Shown here: one piece after another, positions 1 to 7,477 of the stretch
Numbering within the stretch: position 1 is the first letter of the stretch
Layout: each line of letters starts with the position of its first letter
Program-made: the position numbers and the translations under genes
Notes under the pieces: generated by a model
Database searches by the model: none
What the model was told of the DNA's origin: nothing
Seen by the model: the letters and a program-made list of their open reading frames with translations, nothing else
NCBI RefSeq assembly: GCF_000247645.1
Contig: NZ_AHWA01000006.1
Location: forward strand, 310,001 to 374,000
Direction: 5' to 3'
Length of the DNA stretch: 64,000 nt
Source of the DNA: Salinibacterium sp. PAMC 21357
GTDB lineage: Bacteria; Actinomycetota; Actinomycetes; Actinomycetales; Microbacteriaceae

Positions 1-1011
1 GGGCACTGGCAAGACGTTGAGGGGTCGCGCACGCGCACCGGGGCTGACGCGCTGCTGCAGGCAGTGGAGCTCGCCGTTGCCGCCGAGGAGATCGGCGTCG
101 ACGGCGCTTACTTTCGTGTGCACCATTTCGCGCGCCAGCACGCATCGCCGTGGCCGTTGCTCTCCGCTGCCGCTGCCCGCACCAGCACAATTGAGCTCGG
201 CACCGGTGTCATCGACATGCGCTACGAGCACCCTCTGGCGATGGCAGAACTCGCGGCGCAAGCAGATCTCATTGCCGCGGGGCGACTGCAGTTGGGTATT
301 AGTCGAGGCTCACCCGAGACCGTGATCGATGGATGGCGCGCTTTCGGTTATGAACCGGCAGCGGGCGAGAGTGACGCCGACCTGGCTCGCTCCCACACTG
401 ACAAGTTTCGTCGTGCGATCGCCGGCGAAGGGTTCGCCTCCGGCAACGCGCGGATGATTGGCACGAGCGCTCTGCAGCCAATCCAGCCGCAGGCGCCCGG
501 GCTCAGCGAACGTATCTGGTGGGGCGCCGGCACCCGCGCCACCGCCATCTGGACCGCCGAGCAGGGCATGAACCTTATGAGCTCAACGCTCCTCATCGAA
601 GACACGGGAGTTCCTTTCGATGAGCTGCAAGCGGAGCAGATTTCGATGTTCCGTGAGGCGTGGGCGAATGCCGGACACGACCGTGCACCACGCGTCTCCG
701 TCAGCCGGAGCATCCTGCCCATCATTGATGACGAGACCGAGTACTACTTTGGCGTGCAAGGGCAAGTCGAGCAGCGCGATCAAGTAGGAATGCTCGACGG
801 TTCGCGCTCCCGTTTCGGGCGTTCCTATATCGGGGCCCCCGACGTGATCGCCGCCGAACTCGCGCGCGATGCAGCGGTTCAGGCCGCCGACACTCTGCTG
901 GTTACCGTGCCCAACCAACTCGGGGTCGAGTTCAACACCCGTATTCTGGAGGCGCTCGTGAAGCACGTGATGCCCGTGGTCGACGCCAAGATTGCGCCCT
1001 CGATCGCGTAG
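1..1011 (+). CDS. LLM-class flavin-dependent oxidoreductase (5' truncated)
   Basis: The reading frame is open from base 1, so the gene begins left of the window; about 336 codons are visible. The protein resembles bacterial luciferase-like monooxygenases, a TIM-barrel family using reduced FMN or F420. Visible family marks are an early stretch on opposing-strand residues (VHHFARQHASPWPLLSAAAA), the segment ELGTGVIDMRYEHPLAMAEL, typical of the barrel core, then GRLQLGISRGSP around the cofactor loop. The substrate cannot be told from sequence. It is followed 38 bases later by a small DUF4177 gene on the same strand. The family call is safe; the reaction is unknown. Confidence 0.85.
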   Translation, partial: GHWQDVEGSRTRTGADALLQAVELAVAAEEIGVDGAYFRVHHFARQHASPWPLLSAAAARTSTIELGTGVIDMRYEHPLAMAELAAQADLIAAGRLQLGISRGSPETVIDGWRAFGYEPAAGESDADLARSHTDKFRRAIAGEGFASGNARMIGTSALQPIQPQAPGLSERIWWGAGTRATAIWTAEQGMNLMSSTLLIEDTGVPFDELQAEQISMFREAWANAGHDRAPRVSVSRSILPIIDDETEYYFGVQGQVEQRDQVGMLDGSRSRFGRSYIGAPDVIAAELARDAAVQAADTLLVTVPNQLGVEFNTRILEALVKHVMPVVDAKIAPSIA

Positions 1012-1049
1012 ATCTGCCGTCGGACGTGAGTGAACTGTGAAGGTAAATT

Positions 1050-1232
1050 ATGCGTAAATACACATTTGTCAGCGTGCCCGTGAGCCGACGCCGAGAGGGT
1101 CTCTCGCTGCCCGAGGACTATCAGGAGATCATCCGCACTCACGCAGCGGACGGTTGGAAGTTCGTCCAGGCGATCTCGTTCGAACAACACGTCGATCCTC
1201 GCATCGACCTCGTCTTTACACGGAAAGACTAA
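1050..1232 (+). CDS. DUF4177-like small protein
   Basis: A 60-residue protein with a GAAGG ribosome site eight bases before ATG. The pattern 'KYTFVSVPV ... DYQEIIRTHAADGWKFVQAI' matches the DUF4177 layout: a first beta strand, a helix ending in GW, then a second strand (DLVFTRK). The function of the family is unknown. It lies between the flavin oxidoreductase and a DUF2165 membrane protein, six bases before the latter's start, so it is probably cotranscribed with it. Confidence 0.7.
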   Translation: MRKYTFVSVPVSRRREGLSLPEDYQEIIRTHAADGWKFVQAISFEQHVDPRIDLVFTRKD

Positions 1233-1237
1233 ATTTC

Positions 1238-1753
1238 ATGAAGCACCCTCTTCGCCTTCTTCAAGCCCTTACCCTGTTCTTAGCAGGCACCTTCGGGCTG
1301 TTCGTTTTTGCGGGCAACCTGATGGACTATGACTCCAACTTTCAGTTCGTTCGCCACGTGCTCTCGATGGACACCACCTTCGAAGGCAACGCGCTCATGT
1401 GGCGGGCTATTGAAAGCCCAGTTATCCACCACATCGCCTACATCGGTATCATCATCGCTGAGGGTGTCTTTGCGACCCTCGGCCTCATTGGTGGGGTGAA
1501 GTTGTTCCGCCTCCGCGACGCATCCGTGGCTGCGTACGACAAGGCGAGAGTCTGGGGTTATGCCGCGTACGGCCTCGGGTTCCTCATCTGGTTCGTTGGT
1601 TTCATCATCGTCGGTTCCGAGTGGTTCGCCATGTGGCAGTCGTCAATCTGGAACGGCAAAGACACCGCGATGGGTATCAGCACGCTGTGGGCTGGCTTCG
1701 CTGTGCTCCTCGCTATGAACGAGCCCGCTCCGGCTGCCGAGAGCAGCAAGTAA
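1238..1753 (+). CDS. DUF2165 family small integral membrane protein
   Basis: The protein has 171 residues. I chose the ATG at 1238 because longer readings overlap the DUF4177 gene. About four membrane segments are visible: residues near 5-25, 68-90 (HHIAYIGIIIAEGVFATLGL), 110-130 (GYAAYGLGFLIWFVGFIIVG) and 145-160. The conserved middle 'NLMDYDSNFQFVRHVLSMDTT' and the 'WRAI' region are typical of DUF2165. The role is unknown. The gene ends just before a hairpin shared with the convergent MFS gene. Confidence 0.8.
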   Translation: MKHPLRLLQALTLFLAGTFGLFVFAGNLMDYDSNFQFVRHVLSMDTTFEGNALMWRAIESPVIHHIAYIGIIIAEGVFATLGLIGGVKLFRLRDASVAAYDKARVWGYAAYGLGFLIWFVGFIIVGSEWFAMWQSSIWNGKDTAMGISTLWAGFAVLLAMNEPAPAAESSK

Positions 1754-1767
1754 CCGTAACTAACTCT

Positions 1768-1831
1768 GGACCGTCCGGATGCCGGTCGCGCGAGTATTAC
1801 TCCTCGCACGACCAGCGTCGGGGCGGTCTTT
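1768..1831. terminator. Hairpin between convergent DUF2165 and MFS genes
   Basis: A long stem is formed by GGACCGTCC near 1768 and GGGGCGGTC near 1820. An inner stem pairs GGTCG-GCGAG with CTCGC-CGACC around an AT-rich loop. TCTTTGC follows on the plus side. It probably serves both converging genes. Confidence 0.55.
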
Positions 1832-1861
1832 GCTTATTTCCGCACTGCGCCGGGCGAAGGT

Positions 1862-3223
1862 CTAGGCGAGCTCCGAGTCGCCGGCGTCGAGATCAACCCG
1901 CGTCGTCTCGGGCCCGAGGAACGCACCCGCTGCAATCAGCACTCCGCCAAGCGCGAGCAGCGCGGCCACTGCACCCTGCTGGCCGAGCACGCTCTGCAGC
2001 GCGGGCAGGTAGTACGGGTAGAGCGCCGGAATCACGATCGACAGGCTGTATCCGACCCCATACCCGCTCGCGCGCACGGCCGTCGGAAACCGCTCCACAA
2101 GGTACGCGCCGACAGGGCCGTACGCCGACACCGTCACTACCTGCAGCACAACGACACCCAGCACAAGTTGCCCCAGATTCGGTGCCGCGAAAACGGCAAG
2201 GAACGCAAGTGGTCCGGTAACCGCCGTCAGCACCCCGAACCCCAGAAAGAACCGCCGCCGCCCCGTGAACGTCGACAGATGACCGCACGCCGCCATAGTG
2301 AGAGCGGATGCCGCGGTGCCGATCATCATCGCGAAGGACAGGGTTCGACCATCCAGAGTCCCGGTCGCGCCTAACGCCCCGGCGCCGGAGCCAAGCTGCC
2401 CGGCCAGCACCGGTATCGCCATATTCGTGAGCAACCAGAGCCCGCTCATCATGATGAACACCTGCCAGAGCGCACGACGGTGGCGCCCCACCAGAATCTC
2501 TTTCAGCGGGTTCGCACGCTGCACTGGTCGTTGCCACTGCGGCGATTCCTCGACGCGCGTGCGGTAGTAGAACAGCATCGTGAACGCGAGCAGCGAGCCC
2601 AGAACGAAGAGCGTGCGCCAGCCCCACTGGGTATAGGCGGCGGCATCGAGCACGCTCTGCAACACAAACACCAGGCCCGCGATCGAGGCGTTGGCCCACG
2701 GCGACATCCACATGATGAGCCCGCTGACGAGCCCGCGCCGTTCGGGCCGCGACCACTCCATAGCGAGCGGGATGGCGGAGGTGTACTCGCCGCCCAGAAA
2801 AATACCGCCCACAAACCGCAACAGCAAAATCGCCGCCAAAGTGCCGCCGCCGAGCACCGTGTGGTCGGGGACGAGCGCGATGAGCAGCGTCGTCAGCGCA
2901 ACGCCCAGCAGCGCAACCTTGGTGGTGGCCGTTCGCCCGATACGGTCGGAGATCGACCCGAAGATTGCCGCCCCGATCGGTCGCCCGAGCAGTGTCGCGA
3001 CGAAGATCAGCCCCGCGTTGCCGACAAGGTTGTCGGAGCCAAAGAGTTGAGCGGATGCGGGAGCCAACGCGATGACCGGCAAGAAGATATCGAACTGGTC
3101 GACATAGTTGCCGAAGATGCCGCCGCGCACCGCACGTCGGGTTGGGAGGGGCGGTTTCGAGCCGCGGGGTGCCGCCGAGTTGATGGTGTCGCTCGCAGCG
3201 GACAGCGATTGAGGTGAAGCCAT
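1862..3223 (-). CDS. MFS transporter (MHS-like), probable thiamine-related carrier
   Basis: A 453-residue member of the major facilitator superfamily, metabolite:H+ symporter branch. About 12 membrane helices are visible, with the signature loop 'GSISDRIGRTATTKVAL' after helix 2 and 'LLRFVGGIFLGGEYTSAIPL' in helix 4. I place the start at the ATG at 3223. The farther upstream ATG at 3247 falls inside the conserved core of a TPP riboswitch, whose 3' end (GAAGGAAG) serves as ribosome site eight bases before 3223. The riboswitch is the main evidence for the substrate: MFS carriers under TPP control import thiamine or its pyrimidine/thiazole precursors. The exact substrate is inference. Confidence 0.85.
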   Translation of the reverse strand: MASPQSLSAASDTINSAAPRGSKPPLPTRRAVRGGIFGNYVDQFDIFLPVIALAPASAQLFGSDNLVGNAGLIFVATLLGRPIGAAIFGSISDRIGRTATTKVALLGVALTTLLIALVPDHTVLGGGTLAAILLLRFVGGIFLGGEYTSAIPLAMEWSRPERRGLVSGLIMWMSPWANASIAGLVFVLQSVLDAAAYTQWGWRTLFVLGSLLAFTMLFYYRTRVEESPQWQRPVQRANPLKEILVGRHRRALWQVFIMMSGLWLLTNMAIPVLAGQLGSGAGALGATGTLDGRTLSFAMMIGTAASALTMAACGHLSTFTGRRRFFLGFGVLTAVTGPLAFLAVFAAPNLGQLVLGVVVLQVVTVSAYGPVGAYLVERFPTAVRASGYGVGYSLSIVIPALYPYYLPALQSVLGQQGAVAALLALGGVLIAAGAFLGPETTRVDLDAGDSELA

Positions 3224-3227
3224 AGAC

Positions 3228-3325
3228 CGTTCTTCCTTCGCCGGCATTACCCGGTAGGTTCAACGGTCGAAGCTGCGTCAGCTTCCTCTCAGCCCTTGCT
3301 TGTGGGCTCCCGTGGGGACGAGCAA
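3228..3325 (-). ncRNA. TPP riboswitch (THI element)
   Basis: Reading the minus strand, the conserved parts occur in order: CGGGAGCCC, a short loop, GGGCTGAGA (3295-3287), a variable stem AGCTGACGCAGCT, then GAACCTACCGGGTAATGCC (from 3261) and GGCGAAGGAAG. These match the TPP aptamer, including the pyrimidine-sensing CUGAGA and the pyrophosphate-side segments. The Shine-Dalgarno GAAGGAAG lies in the last conserved segment, so ligand binding probably blocks translation initiation of the MFS gene. I could not build a convincing outer P1 helix by eye. Confidence 0.9.
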
Positions 3326-3466
3326 CAAACTAGCACTTCGCGAAGAGGCGCGTGGATTCGTCGTAAAGGAGCGGGTCACAATACAACGGGGGATGCCCCT
3401 ATAAATGCCTAATTTGAGCGTCTTCAGTGAACTTTCTGAGAAGTAATCGAGAGCGCGGCAATTGCG

Positions 3467-3511
3467 TTGACGCCCCCGAAACAGCTTGGCACCATTAGTT
3501 CACTAACGAAG
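3467..3511 (+). promoter_or_regulatory. Candidate promoter and repeated palindrome before the iron enzyme gene
   Basis: TTGACG at 3467-3472 and CACCAT at 3490-3495 are 17 bases apart, a possible -35/-10 pair. Directly after lies TAGTTCACTAACGAAG (3496-3511), with the palindrome TTAGT-TC-ACTAA. A near-identical 16-mer occurs at 14923-14938. The rest of the 3326-3569 interval holds nothing I recognise. Confidence 0.35.
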
Positions 3512-3569
3512 CTGACCGGGCAATTCGGGTGCTCGGTTCGACTACTTCGCCATGATCGGAGAGGTCATA

Positions 3570-4757
3570 ATGAACCCCACGGAGAGCTCTCCCGTGCAGA
3601 ACCAGGCCACAAGCCTGGACGAAAACTGGCACGACGAAGACATTGAGGCACGCGGCCCTATCAGCTCGCTGCTTCTCGACGCCTTCCTGAACCACACCGA
3701 TCCCCAGCCGATTGACGGCCTCGGGGCGGCAGTAGCGGCAGCGGTCGCGAGCGGTCGCGACTTGGTCCGGGATGATGACGTGCAGCTTGCCCTTTACCTC
3801 CTCTACGGCCTCTCTTATGGCCGAGTGATCGACAACGGTGACCGGTGGGAATGGCAGCTCGACACGATCGCGGCTCGACTTGAACTGGAGCGCGCCTTCG
3901 AAGCGCAACTTCGTCATCTGGTTCCTGCGACTGAGCTTCCCAATGCGGCGGCAGAAGACGTCGCGCGCGCGCTCTTCGCGCTCACTGCCCCTAATCCGGA
4001 GGCGGGGCCCAGCCTCTCGCGTCACGTCGCGAGAAGCCTCACTCCTGAACAGGCCATTGAGTTCATGGTGCAGCGCTCCATCTACACGCTGAAAGAAGCC
4101 GACGCGCATTCGTGGGCGATTCCTCGAATCACCGGGCGTGCAAAGGCTGCGCTTGTCGAGATTCAGGCCGACGAATACGGCAACGGCCGACGGGAGCGGA
4201 TGCACTCCGAACTGTTCGCGCGTTCGATGCGCGGCATCGGCCTCGACTCTCGCTACGGCGCTTACGTCAATTTCGTTCCGGCCATCACGCTGGCATCGTT
4301 TAACATGATCTCGTTGTTCGGGATGAACCGCCGTCTGCGCGGAGCTATCGCGGGCCATTTGGCCGCGTTCGAAATGACATCGTCAATCCCCAACGGGCTC
4401 TACGCTCGCGGCTTCCGCCGGCTCGGTTTCGATGAGACCGTCACCGAATACTTTGACGAGCATGTTGAAGCGGATGCCGTGCACGAACAAATCGCGGCCC
4501 GAGACCTTGCGGGCGGGCTTGCCGAAAGCGAGCCGGCGTTGTTGAGCGAGATCTTCTTCGGGGCGCGCGCGTGCTTGCTCGTCGACGACTGGGCGGGCGA
4601 GCACATCCTCGCTGCCTGGACCGCCGGAGAGTCGTCGCTCCGCAAACCGTTCCCGTTCGAGGCGGTGTTGGCCCAGCGCAGCGGGGCCGAAGCGACCGAA
4701 GCAACCGAGACGACCGAAGCAAACCAAGCGGACGCAAGCGTGGGAGCGCAGCGATGA
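3570..4757 (+). CDS. Iron-containing redox enzyme family protein (heme-oxygenase fold)
   Basis: A 395-residue protein. The ATG at 3570 is favoured over 3552 because GGAGAGG precedes it at the right distance. The body is almost all helical, with acidic and histidine-rich stretches such as 'IQADEYGNGRRERMHSELF' near residues 200-220 and 'FDEHVEADAVHEQIAARDL' near 300. These fit the di-iron or TenA-like 'iron-containing redox enzyme' family. The stop overlaps the start of a CDGSH protein (ATGA), so the two are translationally coupled; this pairing is recurrent in actinobacteria. The C-terminal 20 residues are a low-complexity A/T/E tail. The reaction is unknown. Confidence 0.75.
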   Translation: MNPTESSPVQNQATSLDENWHDEDIEARGPISSLLLDAFLNHTDPQPIDGLGAAVAAAVASGRDLVRDDDVQLALYLLYGLSYGRVIDNGDRWEWQLDTIAARLELERAFEAQLRHLVPATELPNAAAEDVARALFALTAPNPEAGPSLSRHVARSLTPEQAIEFMVQRSIYTLKEADAHSWAIPRITGRAKAALVEIQADEYGNGRRERMHSELFARSMRGIGLDSRYGAYVNFVPAITLASFNMISLFGMNRRLRGAIAGHLAAFEMTSSIPNGLYARGFRRLGFDETVTEYFDEHVEADAVHEQIAARDLAGGLAESEPALLSEIFFGARACLLVDDWAGEHILAAWTAGESSLRKPFPFEAVLAQRSGAEATEATETTEANQADASVGAQR

Positions 4758-4960
4758 CCGCATCCGATAGCAAAGACGACGTTGAGGTTGTGGCCTGCAC
4801 CAATGGGCCGCTCCTCGTGCGCGGCAAGATTGACCTTCGCGCCTCAAACGGGGAGCCCATCGAGCAGTCGCGCAATACGGTTGCGCTCTGCCGTTGCGGA
4901 GTTTCGGCGATCAAGCCGTTCTGCGACGGTACCCACAAGCTCATCAATTTCACCGCCTAG
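4754..4960 (+). CDS. CDGSH iron-sulfur domain protein
   Basis: A 68-residue protein containing CRCGVSAIKPFCDGTHK, the CDGSH [2Fe-2S] motif (C-x-C ... C-D-G-x-H, three Cys and one His ligand). An N-terminal beta segment 'NGPLLVRGKIDL' precedes it, as in MitoNEET-like bacterial proteins. It overlaps the preceding iron-enzyme gene by four bases. It may be an electron carrier or cluster donor for that enzyme, which is inference from coupling. Confidence 0.9.
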   Translation: MTASDSKDDVEVVACTNGPLLVRGKIDLRASNGEPIEQSRNTVALCRCGVSAIKPFCDGTHKLINFTA

Positions 4961-4969
4961 TGCTCCGAG

Positions 4970-4975
4970 GATAAT
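4970..4975 (+). promoter_or_regulatory. Leaderless -10 box (GATAAT)
   Basis: GATAAT ends exactly six bases before ATG at 4982, and no ribosome site is present. This predicts that the PPOX gene is transcribed from its own start codon although it lies just 21 bases after the CDGSH gene. Confidence 0.5.
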
Positions 4976-4981
4976 GGGGTC

Positions 4982-5371
4982 ATGACTTCCTCTGCTGTAT
5001 CCGCGCTTGCTGCCGAGACCTATGTCTCCGTCACGACCTTTCGCAAGTCGGGGGAGCCGGTGTCAACGCCGGTGTGGGTTGTAGTCGACGGCGATCGGCT
5101 GCTGGTCACCACCGCACCGTCCTCGGGCAAAGTGAAGCGCATCCGCCACACTCCGCGCGTTCACGTGACGCCGTGCGATATGCGCGGCACCATAGCCGAA
5201 GGTGCCATCGCGGTGCCCGCCACCGCCGCTATCCGTGACGACCCTGCGACGCGGGATGCCATGGATGCTGCTCTCAAGAAAAAGTACGGTGCGAAGTACA
5301 CGGCGATCCGTCTCGCGCAGAAGGTCCGGGGCACTGCTGGCCAATCCGTGGCTGTCGAAATTCGACTCTAG
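4982..5371 (+). CDS. PPOX-class F420/FMN-dependent oxidoreductase
   Basis: A 129-residue split-barrel flavin protein of the pyridoxamine-5'-phosphate oxidase superfamily. Marks are 'YVSVTTFRKSGEPVSTPVWVVVDGDRLLVTT' in the first strands, with the familiar TPVW, then 'SGKVKRIRHTPRVHVTPCDMRG', the phosphate-contacting R-x-x-P-x-V segment. Many such actinobacterial proteins bind F420 and reduce quinones or biliverdin-like compounds. The substrate here is unknown. A second, shorter relative lies at 53077. Confidence 0.85.
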   Translation: MTSSAVSALAAETYVSVTTFRKSGEPVSTPVWVVVDGDRLLVTTAPSSGKVKRIRHTPRVHVTPCDMRGTIAEGAIAVPATAAIRDDPATRDAMDAALKKKYGAKYTAIRLAQKVRGTAGQSVAVEIRL

Positions 5372-5576
5372 AGTCTGGCGCCAGGCCGCCAGGGCCCCTG
5401 CGCCTTCGCAGCATCAGGAGCCTGCCCAAATGGCTCCGCGAAGCGGGGAATGATTATTGCGCACGCTGCCGATCGTGAGCGGATTTTTGGCGATATCGAC
5501 AAATTTTCATCGCAAAAGTGAGAAGTAGCTGTGCACAACCGTTTCATTGACGCGAAATTGTGTCACTATTGTGTAG

Positions 5577-5593
5577 GCCCCCGAAAGGGGGCC
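5577..5593 (+). other. GNRA-type hairpin in the leader of the first SBP/VWA gene
   Basis: GGCCCCC-GAAA-GGGGGCC is a perfect seven-pair stem with a GAAA tetraloop, starting at 5576 or 5577. No T-run follows, so it is not a standard terminator. It probably sits near the 5' end of the mRNA for the gene at 5644. The remainder of 5372-5643 shows only TTGACG at 5547 as a possible -35 element. Confidence 0.55.
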
Positions 5594-5643
5594 GACTCTT
5601 GGTTCCCCCGACGCCAAGAGAACCCGTGATCGATGGAGTTCCC

Positions 5644-7389
5644 GTGTCCCGACCTCGCCACCGTTCCAGAACGCTCAAATCCTGGCTCACCCGTGCAAGT
5701 ACCCCCGCCCTCGCAACCCTGCTCACCCTGTCTCTTGCTGGAGGCGGTGCGCTCGTGGCGCTCGCGGCACAGAACAAGCTTGACGATTTCGTCGCTCAAA
5801 CTTTTGGGTGCCCGAACGCGACAGAGTTGACCGTGGTGGCTGATCCGACCATCTCGTCAACTGTCCAGATCGTCGCGAACGCTTTCAACGAAGAGCACAT
5901 CGGTCAGTGCCTGTCCGCGAAGATTGTGACCCAACGCTCCGCCGACACGGCAGCCCTTTTAGCGTCCGGGACATCCACGGGCGCAGATGCCTGGATTCCC
6001 GATTCCCCGGTGTGGCTCAACCGCGTGGAGAGCACCGCAACGGCGCTCGGGCGCGAAGTACCGACAATTCTCGAGTGGGATTCGATTGCGTCGAGCCCTC
6101 TCGTCCTGGCGACCCCCGCAGTGAAGGTTGCGGATTTCGAAGCGGCAGAAGTGGGCTGGGGCGCGATCCTCGCGGGTCGTTATCGCACTCTGCTGCCCGA
6201 TCCCGAGTCGTCCGCATCGAGCATGATCGCGCTGGCGACCCTCAATGATCTTTCTGGGCAGAGCGACCCCTCCGATTTCGATCAAGTTCTTACCGACCTC
6301 GGTCGATCCATCCCTGACTCCACGAAGGCAGCCTTCGCGGAGCTCCAAATTTCCGATTCCCGGATCGTCGCGCTCGCCACCGAGCGAGAAATTGTCGAGC
6401 ACAATGCGTCGAACCCTGACGAGCCGCTGGTCGCGCTCTATCCCGCTGAGGGCACTGTTGCGCTGACGTATCCGTTCGTCGTCGTCGAGAACTCGAAGGC
6501 GACGGAGGTTGAACTGTCGCGCATGACCGAAGAAGAGCAGGTCGCCATAACCGAAAGCGAAACTGCGCGTACGGGACTGCTCGAAGAATTTGCTGACCTC
6601 GTTCGCGGTTCTTCGCAGGTGCTCAACGCCGAGGGCTTTCGTGACAACGCTGGTGGAGGCGAGATCCTCGCTTCCGGTGTGATCGCTGCCCCTACTGAGA
6701 CCAAGAGCGTCGGGGATACCGCCGAGCTCGTCGGCATCCTGCGCAATTGGAACGCCCTCAACCTGCGATCGCGCATCCTTACGGTCGTCGATGTTTCGGG
6801 TTCGATGCTCGAAAGAGCCTGGGATGGTCAGCGGCGCATCGAAATGTTCCAAAACTCCGCACAGGATGCTTTCAGTACCCTTTCGGAAGATGATGAGCTT
6901 GGCATGTGGCTTTTCTCCAAAGAGCGGGTGGGGGAAGCTGACTGGGAAGACGTGGCGGGCATCCGTTCCATGAACGACCCCGAGCACGTGCAGAACTTGC
7001 AAGCCATCATCGACACATTGCCTTCGCGCATCAACGGCTACACGGGACTCAACGACTCGGTCTTGGCCGCGGTCACGCACGTTCGCGAAGACTTCAACCC
7101 TGACAAGGTCAACTCAGTAATCCTGATCACTGATGGTCGCAACGAAGACGACAACGGCATTTCTCTCGAGCAACTCGTGGTCGAACTCAACGCGATGATC
7201 GACGCGAGCCGAGACGAGCCCGTTCCCGTCGTTCTCGTCGGGATTGGCCCCGACACCGATGTGGAAGCGATGCGTAAAATCGCCCAAGTCACCGGCGGAA
7301 CGGCCTACCAAGCAAACAACCCCACTGAGCTCAGTAACGTGATGCTCGAGGCGTTGTCCCAGCGCGACTGCCGCCCGAACTGCAGCTAG
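5644..7389 (+). CDS. Solute-binding-like and VWA domain protein (paralog 1)
   Basis: A 581-residue protein. The GTG at 5644 is preceded by GGAG at five bases; longer readings run into the hairpin leader. An N-terminal basic stretch and one hydrophobic helix form a signal or anchor. Residues about 55-340 read like an extracellular solute-binding domain ('LTVVADPTISSTVQIVANAF', 'ADAWIPDSPVWL', 'LALYPAEGTVALTYPF'-like strands). From about 375 comes a von Willebrand A domain with the MIDAS motif VVDVSGSM (DxSxS) and 'ILITDGRNEDDNG'. The protein ends CRPNCS, exactly as does its paralog at 15159. The role is unknown; it may act in extracellular sensing or binding. Confidence 0.8.
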   Translation: MSRPRHRSRTLKSWLTRASTPALATLLTLSLAGGGALVALAAQNKLDDFVAQTFGCPNATELTVVADPTISSTVQIVANAFNEEHIGQCLSAKIVTQRSADTAALLASGTSTGADAWIPDSPVWLNRVESTATALGREVPTILEWDSIASSPLVLATPAVKVADFEAAEVGWGAILAGRYRTLLPDPESSASSMIALATLNDLSGQSDPSDFDQVLTDLGRSIPDSTKAAFAELQISDSRIVALATEREIVEHNASNPDEPLVALYPAEGTVALTYPFVVVENSKATEVELSRMTEEEQVAITESETARTGLLEEFADLVRGSSQVLNAEGFRDNAGGGEILASGVIAAPTETKSVGDTAELVGILRNWNALNLRSRILTVVDVSGSMLERAWDGQRRIEMFQNSAQDAFSTLSEDDELGMWLFSKERVGEADWEDVAGIRSMNDPEHVQNLQAIIDTLPSRINGYTGLNDSVLAAVTHVREDFNPDKVNSVILITDGRNEDDNGISLEQLVVELNAMIDASRDEPVPVVLVGIGPDTDVEAMRKIAQVTGGTAYQANNPTELSNVMLEALSQRDCRPNCS

Positions 7390-7397
7390 CGAAACCC

Positions 7398-7431
7398 AAA
7401 GCGCCGCGATGCCCTAGCATCGCGGCGCTTT
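7398..7431. terminator. Strong hairpin between convergent SBP/VWA and ctlX genes
   Basis: AAAGCGCCGCGATG and CATCGCGGCGCTTT pair perfectly over 14 bases around the loop CCCTAG. TGTGTTGTCT follows. The A-start and T-end make it usable in both directions. Confidence 0.85.
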
Positions 7432-7477
7432 GTGTTGTCTCAACCATCGGGCAGAGTCGACGGCAATAGGCGTTAGG

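Noticed and set aside
2480-3217. A 245-codon plus-strand frame
   Set aside because: It is antisense to the MFS gene, rich in Arg, Gln and Glu without fold-like pattern.
5577-5593. Terminator between the PPOX gene and the first SBP/VWA gene
   Set aside because: The hairpin has no T-run and stands 205 bases after the stop but only 50 before the next start, so I treat it as a leader element.
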